Below the pieces are notes generated by a model. It searched no databases. It had not been told where the DNA came from and saw only the letters and a list, made by a program, of their open reading frames with translations. The position numbers were made by a program, and so were the translations under genes. Positions 1 to 13,687 of a DNA stretch of 64,000 bases are shown here, piece by piece (position 1 is the first letter of the stretch; the number at the start of each line of letters is the position of its first letter). Origin of the DNA: Plenodomus lindquistii (Eukaryota; Ascomycota; Dothideomycetes; Pleosporales; Leptosphaeriaceae); assembly GCA_025504975.1 (NCBI GenBank), contig JANUWI010000007.1, positions 1,302,001 through 1,366,000 on the forward strand, in the 5' to 3' direction.

Positions 1-789
1 ATAAAGCTTTAATTACTATAATTAATATAAAGTAGATTTTATCTAAAGCTTTTTAGCTAGAACTATTCTAGCTATTTATAATTAAATCTAGAATAGATTT
101 ATTAAAATTTAAAAAAGCTTTACTAAATAGGAGCTTATAGCTAAATTTAATATTATAAATATTAATAAAAAAGATTAATTTTAATATTTTTTTATTTAAT
201 TTTTATTACTAAAATTATAAATAAAAGCTAGCTAAAGTATATAGTATAACTTTTATTAAAGTTATTATTATTAATTTTAAAAGTTATAAATAAATGTAAA
301 AGTTTTATTTATAGTATTTAACTTTTAAAATTTTTTTATATATCTAAAACTACTCTAAATAAATTATTACTTTTTAAAAGTTAATTATACTACGCAGTAA
401 ATACTTTATAAAAATAAAAAAGTGAAAAACTAAAGTCTTTTTAAAAAAGTTATAGTAAAAAAAGCTAAATAGTTTAAATATATTATAGAAAACTTTATAA
501 TGAATATTTATATATTTTATATTAGCTTTATAGTCTATAGTAATCTAGTATAGATTATATTTATATAAATACTACTAGAATATATAAATTTTATAGATAT
601 AGTATTAAAAAAAGAATTATTAATTTTTTTTAACTATTGCCTTGCTAATTCTACTATCTAGATACTAAAAAAATATATACTACTATATTAACTACTATAT
701 AATCTTTAAAAAATTAAATTTTAAATTTTAAAAAAGTATATAGATTATTATTTATTTAGAAGTTAAATATAGAGGTTAAAATCTCGAGT

Positions 790-2960
790 AAAAGTATTTA
801 TTCTTTTTATAAAAAAAAGTACTAGTTTAAAACTATATATTAACTACTAAAGTTTTCATAAAATTATAGTAAAAAATAAATACCTACTACTTTTAATTAC
901 AAAATTTTTAAAAAAACTAAATAAAGTAAACATTTATATAAAGGTTAATATCTATAATATTTACTATAAAATTAGAATTAAAAAAAATATATAGAATATT
1001 GCTTTTGGAACTTAATATTAGCACTTTAAATACTTAGTAATATTTTTTAGACTTAGTAATACTCTAGTATAATTCTAGGCCTATATTAACTAAGCTTTAG
1101 TTAGTTTACTTAATATAACTTATATAGTATACTTTAATAATATTTTTATTTTTTTTAATAATAAAAATAAGTATAAAGTTTATGTATAAAAAATACCTAG
1201 CTAATTATATAAAACTAAACTATATATAAAGCTTTTAAAGTATAAATAGAAAATATAGTATATAAAGTACCTAGAGTATATTATTCTACTAAAAGAAATT
1301 TCTATTAATTTAAAATAGTTTAAAATAGTTTAAAACTAGCTATAACCTACTATAATATATAATATCTAAATATTTATTAAATTTATAAACTACTACTAGA
1401 GATTTATTATAAATTCTTTTAAAGTTAACGCTATTTTTTATAAAACTAATATAAAAGGCGCTAGAAGCGGCCTAAAGTAGACTATAAATAAAAAAAAACT
1501 AGGTATTTAATATTAGTACTAAAAGTAAAATAGCTTTTTAAAATATAAAAAATATTTTTCTAAAAGTATCTATATTAGTATATTTTAAAGGTAATAAAAA
1601 AATACGCCTAGAAGTTAATACCTCTAAACGCGTAATATATAGTATTCTAATCTAGTTAGTTCTAGAAAAAAGTAGAAAAGTCTAATAGAAACTAGTTAAC
1701 TTCTATTCGCGTAAACTAATTATAGTAGCATATAATTATAATACCTATAACTAACAATCGCTAGTTATAGTCTAGAGCCTAAAATATTAGTAATACTATT
1801 TTAAAACTATTTTATTTAAAATATTAATAGACTATAAAAACTTATAATAGTTTATAGAAATAAACACTTTTAACTATTAATAAATTAAATTCTATATAGT
1901 ATTATTATAATATAACTTTACTTTTTTTTATTAGCTAGATAAAATAAATCTAGTAAATAGACTTTTATAAAGGCTAGACTATATAGCTAAAGCTAGTAAG
2001 TTAGAATAGAAGTATAATAAAACTTTTATAACGCTACTATAGAACTTTTTATAAAAAAAGCTAGAAAACCTAATTTTAGTAAATATAGTCTCTATTAGAT
2101 CTAGTAATTAACTTTAGTAAATAGACTAAGCCCTTTAGAAATTTATAAAAGTTAAATTAACTAAAAAAAAATAGAATAAAGCTAATAAAAAGCGTAGCCT
2201 ACTATTAGAGGCTAATAAAGCTTTAAATAAAAAATTAAAAACTAAACTAACCTAGAATAACTAAGTCTAGGTTAATCTAGGTTAAAAAAATTAGAAAGAA
2301 TTTACTATAATTAAAAAAAAAGTACTAGAAATAAAAGAATACTATAATAACCCTTTTACTAGTTACTTTAGCGTAAAAAGGATGTTTAAAAAGCTCTAGT
2401 GCTAATTTATATAGAAAAAAATAAAAAAAGAAGTAAAAAACTACTATAAAAACTATCTAGTATATAAATAGTTAATAGCTACTAGATATAGGCTTTATAG
2501 GCTACTTACTTTTTTTCCTCTATTTAACTAGCTATAAAAAGAAATTATAATAAACTTTATTACTAAATTATTATTTTTAAAGTATAGTAGTATTATATAT
2601 AACGCTATATTTATAGTAGTATATAAACTAATAAGAATAGTATACTATATTCTAGCCTAGGTAGACTAGAATAGTACTAACTTTATTTAGATAAAGATTA
2701 AAAAAGTAGTAAAGTTTTATAAAGTTTCTAAAGAATTATATTAAATAAAAAACTTTTAATAAACGCTAGATACTAGAAAATATTCTAGTACTACTTTAAT
2801 ATAAAAAAAGTACTTACCTTTACTTTCTACTTCTAGACTAATAAATTAATAAAAAAGTAAAATTAAACTCTAGAATAGTACTTTTAATACTAATACTATT
2901 TAAAATAGAATAACTAAACTTTTTAAATATATATTAGAGAATATATATATAATAATAGTA
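790..2960 (+). pseudogene. Element A copy 1 pol relic (reverse transcriptase to integrase)
   Basis: Allowing for RIP stops, the plus strand reads as a Gypsy reverse transcriptase. A KKD...L.LYVNY block lies near 810-850, and the catalytic Y-x-D-D box, read here as VYFNNIFIFF, lies near 1,128-1,150. RNase H sequence follows to about 1,850. An integrase with remnants of the N-terminal HHCC finger and the D-D-E core follows to about 2,960. Stops are scattered throughout and no part could be expressed. Confidence 0.8.
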
Positions 2961-3000
2961 TTTATAGAACTATAATAATAATACTTTTCTAAACCTATAC

Positions 3001-3215
3001 TATTATAAATTAAACGCGTAACCTTTATATAATTAGAAGTTTAGCGCTATTCTACTTTACCTACGCTAGGTTTAAATAAGTACGCTTTAGTTAGTAGCTA
3101 TATAACTACTACTTTACGTATAAAAAACTAGCTCTCTATATAATATTTTACTATAGTAGTAATTAATTAAGTTAATTAATCTACTCTAGGTATAGCTAGT
3201 GTTTATACCTTTATA
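3001..3215 (+). repeat. 5' LTR of element B
   Basis: This 215-bp repeat starts TATTATAAATT and ends CCTTTATA. It aligns over its full length with 10,660-10,874. Differences are almost all transitions (G/A or C/T), as expected from RIP. Confidence 0.93.
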
Positions 3216-4870
3216 CTATATTATATTAACTACTATTTCTAGAATATATATTATTAGGCTTAGTTATTAGAAACTATACGTATATATAAGTTTAGTAAAA
3301 GTAGACTATAGTTAGCTACTATAAAACGCGTAATACTAATTTAGTAGTTACGCTAAATAACGTATGTCTACTATACTAACTAGAGCTTTATTATTTAACT
3401 ATAGAGTAAAACTTTATTACTAGAGGTAGTACTATAGTAACTAGCTACTATGTATAGTAGATTCTAATAATAAAAATAGTTACTTTTACTAAAAGTCTAT
3501 AGAAAGTATAATACTAGCGCTAGTAGAGGCCTAGTCTATCTAAAATAGAATAAGTAGATTATAGATAGAGTATAATAGACTAATTAGTATAAAATTCTTC
3601 TTTAGAGCTTCTAGACACCTATAACTACTACTAACGTAGTAAACTAATTATAATTAATTACTAAACCTTCTATAACATACTAAATTTGCTATAGTTTTCT
3701 CTATATAAAAAACTATATTCTAGAGAATAGACCTTTTACGATTCCTACTAACCTACGTATAATAGTTTAATTACTATAATAGTACTTTTATATTAGCCTA
3801 CTACTCTAAATTACTACGTTTTTTACTTAGACTAGGTAATAAAAAAAATAATAACTTTACTATCTACGCTACTATAGAGTTTAAAAATAATATTAGACTA
3901 AAAGCAGCCTCTAATAGAAAGTACCTATACTTCTATAGAATATTTCTAAATAACTAATAATTTAAGCTAAAAAATAATAATAAAACTCTAGCTTTTTTTA
4001 TAATTACTACTAACTATAATTATATTAAAAGAAACGTATTATACATTATTAAAGTAGATAAAATTATAAATGCTAAAGGCTTTAAAAAGTAAAGTAGCTA
4101 ATAATCTAATTACTAATAAAAGATAATATTAGATACTACTATAAATCTATAATAGGCTACTCTAGGTATAAATAAACATTTAGGCTACTATAACTACGCC
4201 TAATAGAAACTTATAGAAGCTAAGTAGTTACTAGAAAACGCGCTAAATATTAGAGACTATAAATAACTTTTTATTACTAAAAATAAAATTAAAAAGTTTA
4301 AAAATACTATTTTAATATTAGAAGCTAACTATAATAATATATAAAATTAAATTTTAAATACGCGTAATCTAGTATATAGCTTTAAAAAGTAAATTACTAA
4401 TTTAAATTAAGTTATTACTATTTATATAGATTAACCTAAAATAGGTTCTATATACGTAGAGTTTAGATAATAAATAAATAATTTAACTAGTAAACTAGAA
4501 CTAGAAGTTACTAAAATAATCTAGTAGTTAAATAAGGTAAAAGCCTACTTAGCTAAAGTTAAAAAAAAGTAAAGTTTATAAAACTTATTTAAATAAAGAA
4601 TTTAATGCTACTATTAATTTATTTTTATAAATATACTATAAAAATAAAGCTATGCTAGTAAAAATCTAGTTAACTAAACCTAGTTACTAATCTATTATAA
4701 TTATATAGTATAATTTACTACTACTACTACCTATACTACTAAACCTATAATACTAATTATTTTAGTAGAGGTTTATAAGCTTTATAGAAAAGAGTAGAGA
4801 AGTTAGTAGTAGTAGTAGTAGTAGTAGTAGTATATCTAGTAGTTATACTCTCTAGCTAGAGTTACTAGCA
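3216..4870 (+). other. Long leader of element B, no function recognised
   Basis: About 1.65 kb lies between the 5' LTR and the first gag-like sequence, which is long for a fungal Gypsy element. It keeps several CG-rich spots but shows no protein family I recognise on either strand. A (AGT)n microsatellite lies near 4,806-4,830. It could be an unusually long untranslated leader or an extra RIP-ruined reading frame. Confidence 0.4.
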
Positions 4871-4899
4871 CTAGTTAATATCTATAAACGTAATTAACT

Positions 4900-7800
4900 C
4901 TAAACGCCTGTAATAATAGCTAGCAGTAGGTTTAATTTTAAACTCTCTAAATTAGATAATTTTAAAAGTAAAAATAATAAAAACTATATATAATAGAAAG
5001 AGTTTACTATTATAAAGTACTATACCTACCTAGAAAACTACTAAAGTATAGACTATTCATAATTTTAGATATAAAAATAAGTATTTAAGTATATTTAAAA
5101 CTTATAAATAGACTATTATTTAGATTTCATTAAAACTTTTAATACCTAGTATAAAATATACAATTAAAAAGCTAATATTAAAACTAAGCTCGCTTTAAAC
5201 GCTTTTAAATAGAAGACTAGTTAGAAGTTTATAAAGTAACAGTCTAAATTCTAGGTAAATATATGTATACTAAAATATAAAAATACTACTTAGATTTACT
5301 ATATCTATATGTTTATAAAACCTAGTTTTACTATAGCTATTATAAATAGTTTTTCTAAAAATAAAACTATTAACTAGTTTTTTTAATATATATAGCTTAT
5401 TAACTAGAGTTATTAATAGATTAATTTTAATAAAACTACTCTACTAGTAACTATATAAACCTATAGTAGCACGCCTATAGTAAAGAAGTTAGTTTTATAG
5501 AAAAATAACTCTATTAATAATATAGCAAACTATATTTATAAAAAGCTTGCGTTTAAATATTTAAAAGTAGATAAAAAGCGCTTAGCTAAACTCTGCCTTT
5601 ACTTTAAATATAATAAAAAAAGTTATTTAATAAAATTTAATAATACACTTTATTAAAGTAAACTATATACTTTTTTAAAGTAAATTCTAGAGTTAGCTAT
5701 AATTTATATAAAGGCGTATAATAAAAGTAACCTAGCTACTACTAGCTTTACTAAAGAAAATAAAAAGTCTACTAATAATAACTCTAGTATAAATAATAAA
5801 AAATACATCTATAGTACTACTAATAAACTTAACTAGTTAAACTAGACGCTTTTATATAAAACTATATATAGAAGCTTAACTAGTATACTATAAATAGGTA
5901 GTATTACTATTACTAAGCCTAATACTTTTTATTTAAAGTAGTAGCAGCCTAATTTTTTAGTATAGAAGCTTACTTTTTATACTATATCTCTACGCTTGCT
6001 TTTAACTAGTTATTTTATAAATAACTTGAATTTTCTAGATACGTTTTAATATAACTAGAATAGAAAAAAGCTAAAACTCTAGAAGATACTAGTACTAGTA
6101 CCTACTTTATCTATACTAACTATATTATAGATTATAAATATACTTTTATTTTATTAGCTAAACCTATTAAACTTACTCTAGCTAATAGTAAACTAGTAAA
6201 GAAATTTATATATATTATAGACTTTAAAATACGCTATAGCTTCTATACCTTTTATATTATTTACTATATTATAGATATTAAAAACTATAATATTATTCTA
6301 GAAATAAACTAGTTAAATTAATATTAACTAAGTCTATACTTTAGTATAGAACGCGCTATAGAATTTTTAAGCTTTTACTATAAATTTAACTATTTATTTT
6401 ATAGTTTACCTAATATTATATATAGTAATAGCACTGCAGACAGTACTACCTAGAAAAAAGAAATAAATAGATAAGTTATAATAATATTTACTAAAGTAGC
6501 CTACTTTATAGCAATTTATAACTCTAAATAGATTATATAGATAGAACTATACTACTAGAATATACTAAAGTAACTATTTAATGAAAATAATAAAATAAAA
6601 GCATTCTAAAAAACTGTAAATCTAGTAGCTATTTTCTAGTTAGACTTTAATAAATATATAAATAAACTAGAGCGTCTACTACTTATAAAAGAAAAAACTC
6701 TAAAGTTAATACCTAAATAAGTACTATTAAAGTTTCTAGATCTATTTAACCTAAAATTAGTATATTAACTACTACTAAAATAACTAGGTATAGACTATAC
6801 TATTAAACTTATTCTAGAAGCTACTACTCTAAAGCTTTATATCTATAAACTTACTAGAATAGAGTTAGAAATAGTAAAAACCTACTTTAATAACATACTA
6901 AATAAAGGCTTTATCTAACTAAGTATTTTTCTTTTCGCGTCTCTAGTTTTTATTATAAAAAAGTCTAGAGATAGCCTTTAGATTTACGTAGACTACTATA
7001 GTTTAAATAGTATTATAAAACAGAACTATAATATACTACTAGTTATTAAAAGAACTTTTATTTATATAGTAAAAACCTAGCTAATATTACTAGTTAACGT
7101 AGTAGCTACATTTAATAAAGTACAATTTAAAAAAAGTAATAAAAAGAAAATAGCGTTTTTTACTAGGTATAAGCTATATAAGTATTTTATTATACCTTTT
7201 AGCCTATATAACGCTTCTAGCACGTTTTAAACATTTATTAATAAAATACTGTAGAAGGACTTTAATATTATTAATAGTATCTATTTAGATAATATCTTTA
7301 TCTATAGTAATAATAAAAAAAACTACTAAAAATACGTATTTAAAATACTAGGTAAACTTTAGAAAGTAGAACTATTTCTAGATTTTATAAAATACACGTT
7401 GAAAGTTAAATACGTTAAGTACTTAGAAATAATTCTAACTATAAATAGTATTAAAATAGATTCCAATAACGTATCTATAGTACTAAACTAGTAGCTGTTA
7501 TAGTCTATTAAAAACGTATAATTATTTCTAGAATTCTGCAATTTCTACTAACGCTTTATCTAAAGCTTTTTATATATTACTAAGGCTTTAACAGAACTTA
7601 CTAAAAATAATAGTTGAAAGTTTTTTCTACTATAAAAAAACTCTAACGCTATTTATACTTTTTAAGTATTTAAAAATACATTTAGCTTAGCTAGAGTACT
7701 ATTATACTTTAACTCTAATCTAGAGATATAAATAAAAACTAACGCTTTTAACTTTATTACTACTATAGTTTTATTATAGATAGTAGATAAAGTTTTAAAA

Positions 7801-10000
7801 CTAGTTACTTTTCTATTCTATAAAATAATACCTATAGAGTGCAATTACAAGATTTATAATAAGAAGTTATTAGCTATTATTAAAGCGTTTAAAAAATAGC
7901 GTTTTAAGCTTATAGAAATAGATATAAATAATTCTATTAAAGTTTTAAATAATTACTTATTACTATAGACCTTTATAACTACTAAGTAATTAAATTACTA
8001 TTAAGCCTAATAGGCTAAGTTTTTTTTAAAGTTTAACTTTTATATTATTTACTAACTAAGTAAATAAAATACTAAACCTATTGTATTTACGTGTTAACTA
8101 TAAAATCTTCTATATAATATTAAAAACGCCTATAGATAATATTAGATGTAGATAGTATTAAAACTTTACTAAATTAATCTAGAGTTATATATAGTATTGC
8201 TATATTTCTACTAGAATAGTAGTATTTATTACGCAGCTTATCTAGCTAAGTACTTTATAGACTATCTACCTAAAAATCTTATTACTTTAGCTTAACTTGC
8301 TACTTAAGTATATAATACTAATAATTATAGCAATAAAAATATATTTATAATATATAGTTTAAATATATAGAAAGCAGAGATAATATAAAATATTTAAGCT
8401 AATAGTCTAGAAGAAAATAATATTTTTTAAATAATCTAAAACGCCTATAACGCTAATATAAAAGCCTCTATAATTTTTATAGCTAAAGCTATAGAAAAAT
8501 AAAAACTACTTTATAACTTTATTTATAGTAACTAGAAGCTATGTATTAAACTTAGTAATTATTTAATATATAAAAAACTTCTATATATATAAAGTAAAGT
8601 CTATATCTTTAACTGTAGTTAACTCTATATACATATTATTAAGTAAGTTTACTAGATATATTATAGCAGGTATAGTAGAAAGTATAAAAGTTATAATAAA
8701 ATTAATTATTAGTATTACTAGCTATTTATAATTAATAATATAGCTAAGTATATTTAAGCTTATTTTACTTACTAATAATTAAAGTTATACTAAAAAAAAA
8801 GTATAGCTTACTTTATTTATTATCTATACTAGATAAATACTAGTAGACTATCTCTATTAACTATATTACCTATTTTCTATTTTACGTAGATAATAATTGC
8901 ACCTATACTAGTATTTTTATTGCTATTAATAAACTTAGTAAAAAAAAAAGTTTATTCTAGTTACTAATCTAAATGTAGAAACTCTAGTATAAGCTTTTAT
9001 AAAGTTTATTTAGTAAAAAAAAGGCTACTCTAAAGCTATTATTAGTAATTAAAAGGTATAGTTTATTTTATATTTCTAGTTAAAACTCTACTAATAACTA
9101 GGCACTAAGTTTAAGCTATCTATAGAGTACTATCTAGAGACTAATAGTTAAATAGAGATTATAAACGCCTAGTTTAAATAATACCTCTACGCTTATATTA
9201 ATTATAAATAAAATAACTAGACTCTATTTCTACTAATAGCTAAGTTTAGAGTAAATAATTCAATTAGCGCTAGTATAGGCACTAGCGCGTTCTACTTAAT
9301 TAAAAGATACAATTCTAAATATAAACTTAAACTTTTTTTTCTACTACTTTTTTATTTAATAGCGCCTACTAAAAAAGATAGACATAATACTAATAAGTTT
9401 ACTAAATAAATAGACTAACTATAATAAGCTTTATAACTAGAACTTTAGTAACTATAAGCTAAATAAATTAAATTTATAAATTATAATAGGCTTTCTACCT
9501 CTATATTTAAAGTTAGTAACTACGTTATATTAAATACCTATAATTTCTAAACAACGTAATCTAATTAGTTACTAGACTTTAAAAATTAAAGCCTATTTTT
9601 TATTACCTGCGTAATTAATAATATAGTATATAAACTAGAGCTTTTTACTAAACTTAGTAAACTATATAACGTTTTTTACCTTTAGCTTTTATATCTATAT
9701 AATAAAACTCTTTTACCTAGATAAATATATAATAATAGTAACTACGCCTACTTTATTAATTTTAAAGTAGAGAATACTACTAACTATATAGTTAAAGCTG
9801 TTTTTAACTTCTATATAGTAATAAAACTAGTAGACTTTTAAATATAAAAAAAAGGATTACTCTAATACCTAGTATAATAGGCTAATTACTCTAGAGAACC
9901 TAATAACCCTTTATAGAAGCTATATATAAATCTAATCAATTCTATAAACTTTATATCTAAGTTTTAGAAATTATAACCTAACGTAGCTAGGCTATATAAG
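4900..10000 (+). pseudogene. Element B gag-pol relic with C-terminal chromodomain
   Basis: A gag-like region ends in a zinc-knuckle relic near 5,590-5,640, in which the later cysteines read as tyrosine. Reverse transcriptase spans about 6,930-7,340: a VDYYSLN block near 6,990 and the catalytic box IYLDNIFIYS near 7,279-7,308. RNase H follows to about 8,100. Integrase spans about 8,600-9,280, with a zinc-finger relic and a D-Y-I/T-D-L core. A chromodomain relic lies near 9,820-9,990, readable as LLQYLVQQANYSREPNN, matching the 'eYLVrW.GY' signature with Trp codons turned to stops. Chromodomains steer such elements to H3K9-methylated chromatin (known for the family). Confidence 0.82.
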
Positions 10001-10659
10001 TTATTTATAATATTTAATAGTAAATAATAGTTATTACTAATATAGTTTACTAACTATTATAATTATAACTAATTATTTAACTAAATAGCTCTATAGTAAG
10101 TATGTATATCCTACTTTATTATTTACTATCTCTAATAAAAGTAGGGTACTACTACTACGCTTTTTATTAAAAATAGTATATAGACTTATAACTTTAATTA
10201 ATAAACAACGTTATTAAAACTATCTAGAGAGTTTTTAAAGTAGTAAATAGAGCTAGCTAAGTAGATAGAGAGCTTTAGCTTTACTTAGTTAATACAGCTA
10301 GTTTACTACGTTAACTATAAAAAATAACCTAATAGTTAACTTTAGGTCTAAAGTGTAAATTACTTACTATGCCTAGCTTACTAACTATTTAAATTTTTAT
10401 TTTTTAAAGCTTTTTTCTCTAAAAGCCTTATTATAATAAGCTATCTAATTGATTAAAGCTATAACTTATTATAAAAAATACATATAATAGCTATATATAC
10501 AAGTACTAAATAAAAGATATTAAAAGTAGCTATAAAACAGCCTATATAGATAAGTATTATTTATTTTACTATAAAACCTGCGTGTAGTTTTTATAAAACG
10601 CAGTATACTATATTTAATAACTTAAGTAATAGAACTGCTTTTTTTAAAAAAAGAGATAG

Positions 10660-10874
10660 TATTATAAATTAAACACGTAATTTCTATATAATTAGAGGTT
10701 TAGTACTATTCTACTTTACCTACGCTAGGCCTAAATAGATACGCTTTAGTTAGTCGCTATATAACTACTACTTTATATATAAAAAACTAGCTCTCTACGT
10801 AATATTTTACTATAGTAGTAATTAATTAAGTTAATTAACTTACTCTAGGTATAGCTAGTATTTGTGCCTTTATA
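10660..10874 (+). repeat. 3' LTR of element B
   Basis: This is the 215-bp partner of 3,001-3,215, of the same length and with the same TAttat...tTATA ends. It is followed directly by the target duplicate TATAC and then by element A sequence. Confidence 0.93.
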
Positions 10875-10879
10875 TATAC

Positions 10880-13377
10880 TAGATAGAATCTAATTAGACT
10901 AGAATAGCCTATAATAGCTATACTAGTAGAAAAAAGTCCTTTAGAAAAATAAATTATATTAGAAGTGCTTAGAATCTAAAAAAAGTATAAAAAAAACTTT
11001 ATAAAAGCCTAGAAATACTAAATAGAATATACTAAGAAAAAAAAATTAGATATATTTTTTAAAATAAATAATTAAATTTTAGTTTTAAATAAAAATATCT
11101 AGTTTTTATAACTAAAAAAAAAATAGACTAGAAATATATTAGGCTAGACTATATAATAGTCTAGTATAGTTTAAATATATTTAAAGTAGACCTATTTAAA
11201 TTTAAAAAAGTTTATTTAGTATTTTACGCTTTACTACTAGAGCTTTATAATTTTTTAAACTTTATTTTTTATTTAAAAAGTAATTCTATATATACTTTAT
11301 GAAAAATAGATAATAATGTATATAAAGTAAAAAAGCTACTAAATAAAAAAAAAAGTAGAGAAGTAGTAGTTTTTAGTAAAATTAGTAGAATATCTAGAAA
11401 AAAAGAATTTATAGAAGCTAGAGCTAAATATTTAAGCTAATATATTTAAAAAGTTCTAGAAAAGAACTAGAAGCTTACTAAGCTAAAAAGATAATAATCT
11501 ATAACTACTAGAAGTTAAAAATAACTCTCTAAATAGAAAAAAACAACTATAATATAGAATTATAAAAAGTAAAAGTTTACTTTTACTTTTTTTTTCTAAA
11601 GAGTTTTAAAAAGTATTTATAGGTGCTCTACGTATAATCTATACTAGTATAAATTAGTATAATCTACTATAGCCTATAAAAAACTAGAGTAGACTTAAAT
11701 ACTATAGGCAAAATAAATACTAGAGATATAGTAAAAAAAAAATATAAGTTATAAATAAAGTAGATATATATAAAAAAGTAGAAAAAAGTTAAAAATTTAA
11801 AAGTATTATTTAATTACTTATACTATTAAACGCTATAAAAGACTATAATAGGCTAGAACTACTAAAAATAGGCCTTTTAAAGCTAGAACGCCTAGAAAAA
11901 AACTAAAAAAATAAAAACAGAGCTAGAGAGGTTTAAAATAGCCTAGAATAGCCTAGAAGTAATTATTTAGTATTAAAAGCTGCTAGATTAGCTTTTTTTT
12001 TTTAATAATTTTTCTAGTTAGCTTATTTTTTATACTACTAGAAGTATTACTACGCTCTAATTTAAAATTAGTAATTTCTAGAATAAAAGTCTAATAAGCT
12101 AGTTCTAATAAATTAGAATTATAAAAAATCTTATACTAGAAAAAAGTTAGAATAGTTTATAATAGAGTATAATAGTATATACTTTATATTTATTAGAAGT
12201 ACTAGATAGGTTTTTACTATATTTATATTTTTTTTTCTAAAGTACTTATTGTTATTTTTAGTAGTATTAAAGCAAGTAACTATAATTAATTTAGTATAAA
12301 AATAAAAAGTAAAGTATAGTTTAGATTTAGAATTTTTATCTCTACCTAGAGTACTTCTATATAAAAAAAAGTAGTAATAATAAAGCGTTTAAATACTAAA
12401 AAATATTAGTATAAACTAGAATAGATTAGAATAGCTAAAAAAAAAATATTTATTAATATTTTTAGACTAAACGCTATATTTCTAGTAAATAGTATCTAGA
12501 GCAGCTAACTATTTAGTAAAGAAAACCTCTAAACTATCTACTTTATAAAGACTAGTACTAGAGTTCTAGAAAGTAGACTAAAAAAGCTATATAGCTATAT
12601 AAACTTTATAATAGATACTAGTAGTATCTTTATAAAGCTATAGTACTAGAATAGGTTAGTATAGACTATTTAAAGCTAAAAAAGAAATATATAGCTACGC
12701 ACTTTTTATTTATTAAAAAGTAGCGCTAGTACTAAATAATTTTATTATTTTTACTAGTATTCTAGACTTTATAAAAAATAATATTATTATTAGTAATAAC
12801 TAGTATAATATAGCTATAAATACTAGTAAAATAGAGATTACTAGTAGTAAATGTAATATTATAGTAGATATAGTAGTAGTAGGTTATCTAACTAGTATTA
12901 AAAATATTATTAGAAACCTAGCCTTTATCTATTATAGGCTAGAATAGGTTAGATAAAGCTAAAAAAGTTAGTTAAAAGTATAAATAGTTCTACTAAACTA
13001 GTTTGCTTTATACTACGCTAGAATAGAGTATTATAGCCTATATTAGACTATATAAAGGCTTAACCTTTATAGCTAATAGCTATATAAAAAGCTTAAAAAA
13101 TATTTACTAGATAAAAAAATAGTATAAAAGTAATAGGCTTAAATAGAGAAAAAGTAATTTTTTATATTATAGCTAAAAAACAAGCTAGTATAAGCTATAA
13201 AATAGTAGTAAAATAAAAGTAAAATTATAAACTATAATTTATAAATAAAGTTATAAATAAAATTAAAATTTTTACTTTTATTTATTACTTTAAAAATATA
13301 ATACTATATTATCTATAAAATATAGGCAGGCGTTAAAGCTATCTAATTAGATTAATTAAAATCTAGAAAAAGGATAA
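10880..13377 (+). other. Post-integrase tail of element A copy 1
   Basis: About 2.5 kb continues element A from the end of integrase to the 3' LTR. It is collinear with 28,985-31,484 in A2 (2,498 against 2,500 bp). The first 0.6 kb reads as the pol C-terminus, with a weak chromodomain-like stretch. The second half keeps a sense-strand frame, near 12,530-13,300, that looks protein-coding if TAG and TAA are treated as RIP-made; see the finding on A2. Function is unknown. Confidence 0.6.
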
Positions 13378-13687
13378 TATTAGGCCTTTAGATAGCTTCT
13401 CTATTATCTAAGCTAGAATAGCCTATAAAAAGTTATTATAGGCTAGAGAAGGCTATTACACTCTATACTAAAGTATAAAGGCCCCTAGCTTTTTACTTTA
13501 GGCTAAAAAATCTATAAATGTATAAAAAAAAAGTAAAAAGTAGAGTATAAAACCTACTAGAGGTAGAAAAATAAAAAGGTAATAATTTATCTATTTTTAA
13601 TCTCTAAATAGTATTTTTATCTACCTATCTAATTATTCTATTTAATTCTATATTATCTATTACAGTAATATTCTAATAGGTATTACA
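13378..13687 (+). repeat. 3' LTR of element A copy 1
   Basis: This 310-bp repeat starts TATTAGGCC and ends GGTATTACA, keeping the canonical CA end. It aligns with the two LTRs of A2 (24,379-24,688 and 31,485-31,794) at identical length. It is the most RIP-mutated of the three. Confidence 0.93.

Larger units (their letters stand above)
3001..10874 (+). mobile_element. Complete Ty3/Gypsy chromovirus B, nested in element A copy 1
   Basis: The element is 7,874 bp with two 215-bp LTRs. The 5-bp target TATAC is present at 2,996-3,000 and again at 10,875-10,879, and the uninterrupted A2 copy has a single TATAC at the same place (28,980-28,984). The LTR ends read TA...TA, as expected if canonical TG...CA ends were RIP-mutated. 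A purine run (aaaaaaagagatag) lies just before the 3' LTR, as a polypurine tract should. The internal order is a leader of about 1.6 kb, gag with a zinc-knuckle relic near 5,590-5,640, protease, reverse transcriptase, RNase H, integrase and chromodomain. Confidence 0.93.
1..13687 (+). mobile_element. Ty3/Gypsy element A, copy 1 (5' end off the window; interrupted by B)
   Basis: Positions 1-3,000 and 10,880-13,687 align along their length with copy A2 (about 25,970-28,984 and 28,985-31,794), so position 1 lies about 1.6 kb inside the element. The two pieces are separated by element B, flanked by the duplicated target TATAC. The first piece carries relics of reverse transcriptase, RNase H and integrase; the second carries the post-integrase tail and the 3' LTR. 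Copy 1 is more heavily RIP-mutated than A2: many CC, GG and TG positions kept in A2 are T or A here. The 5-base flank after the 3' LTR is CTATT, but its partner is outside the window. Confidence 0.88.
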
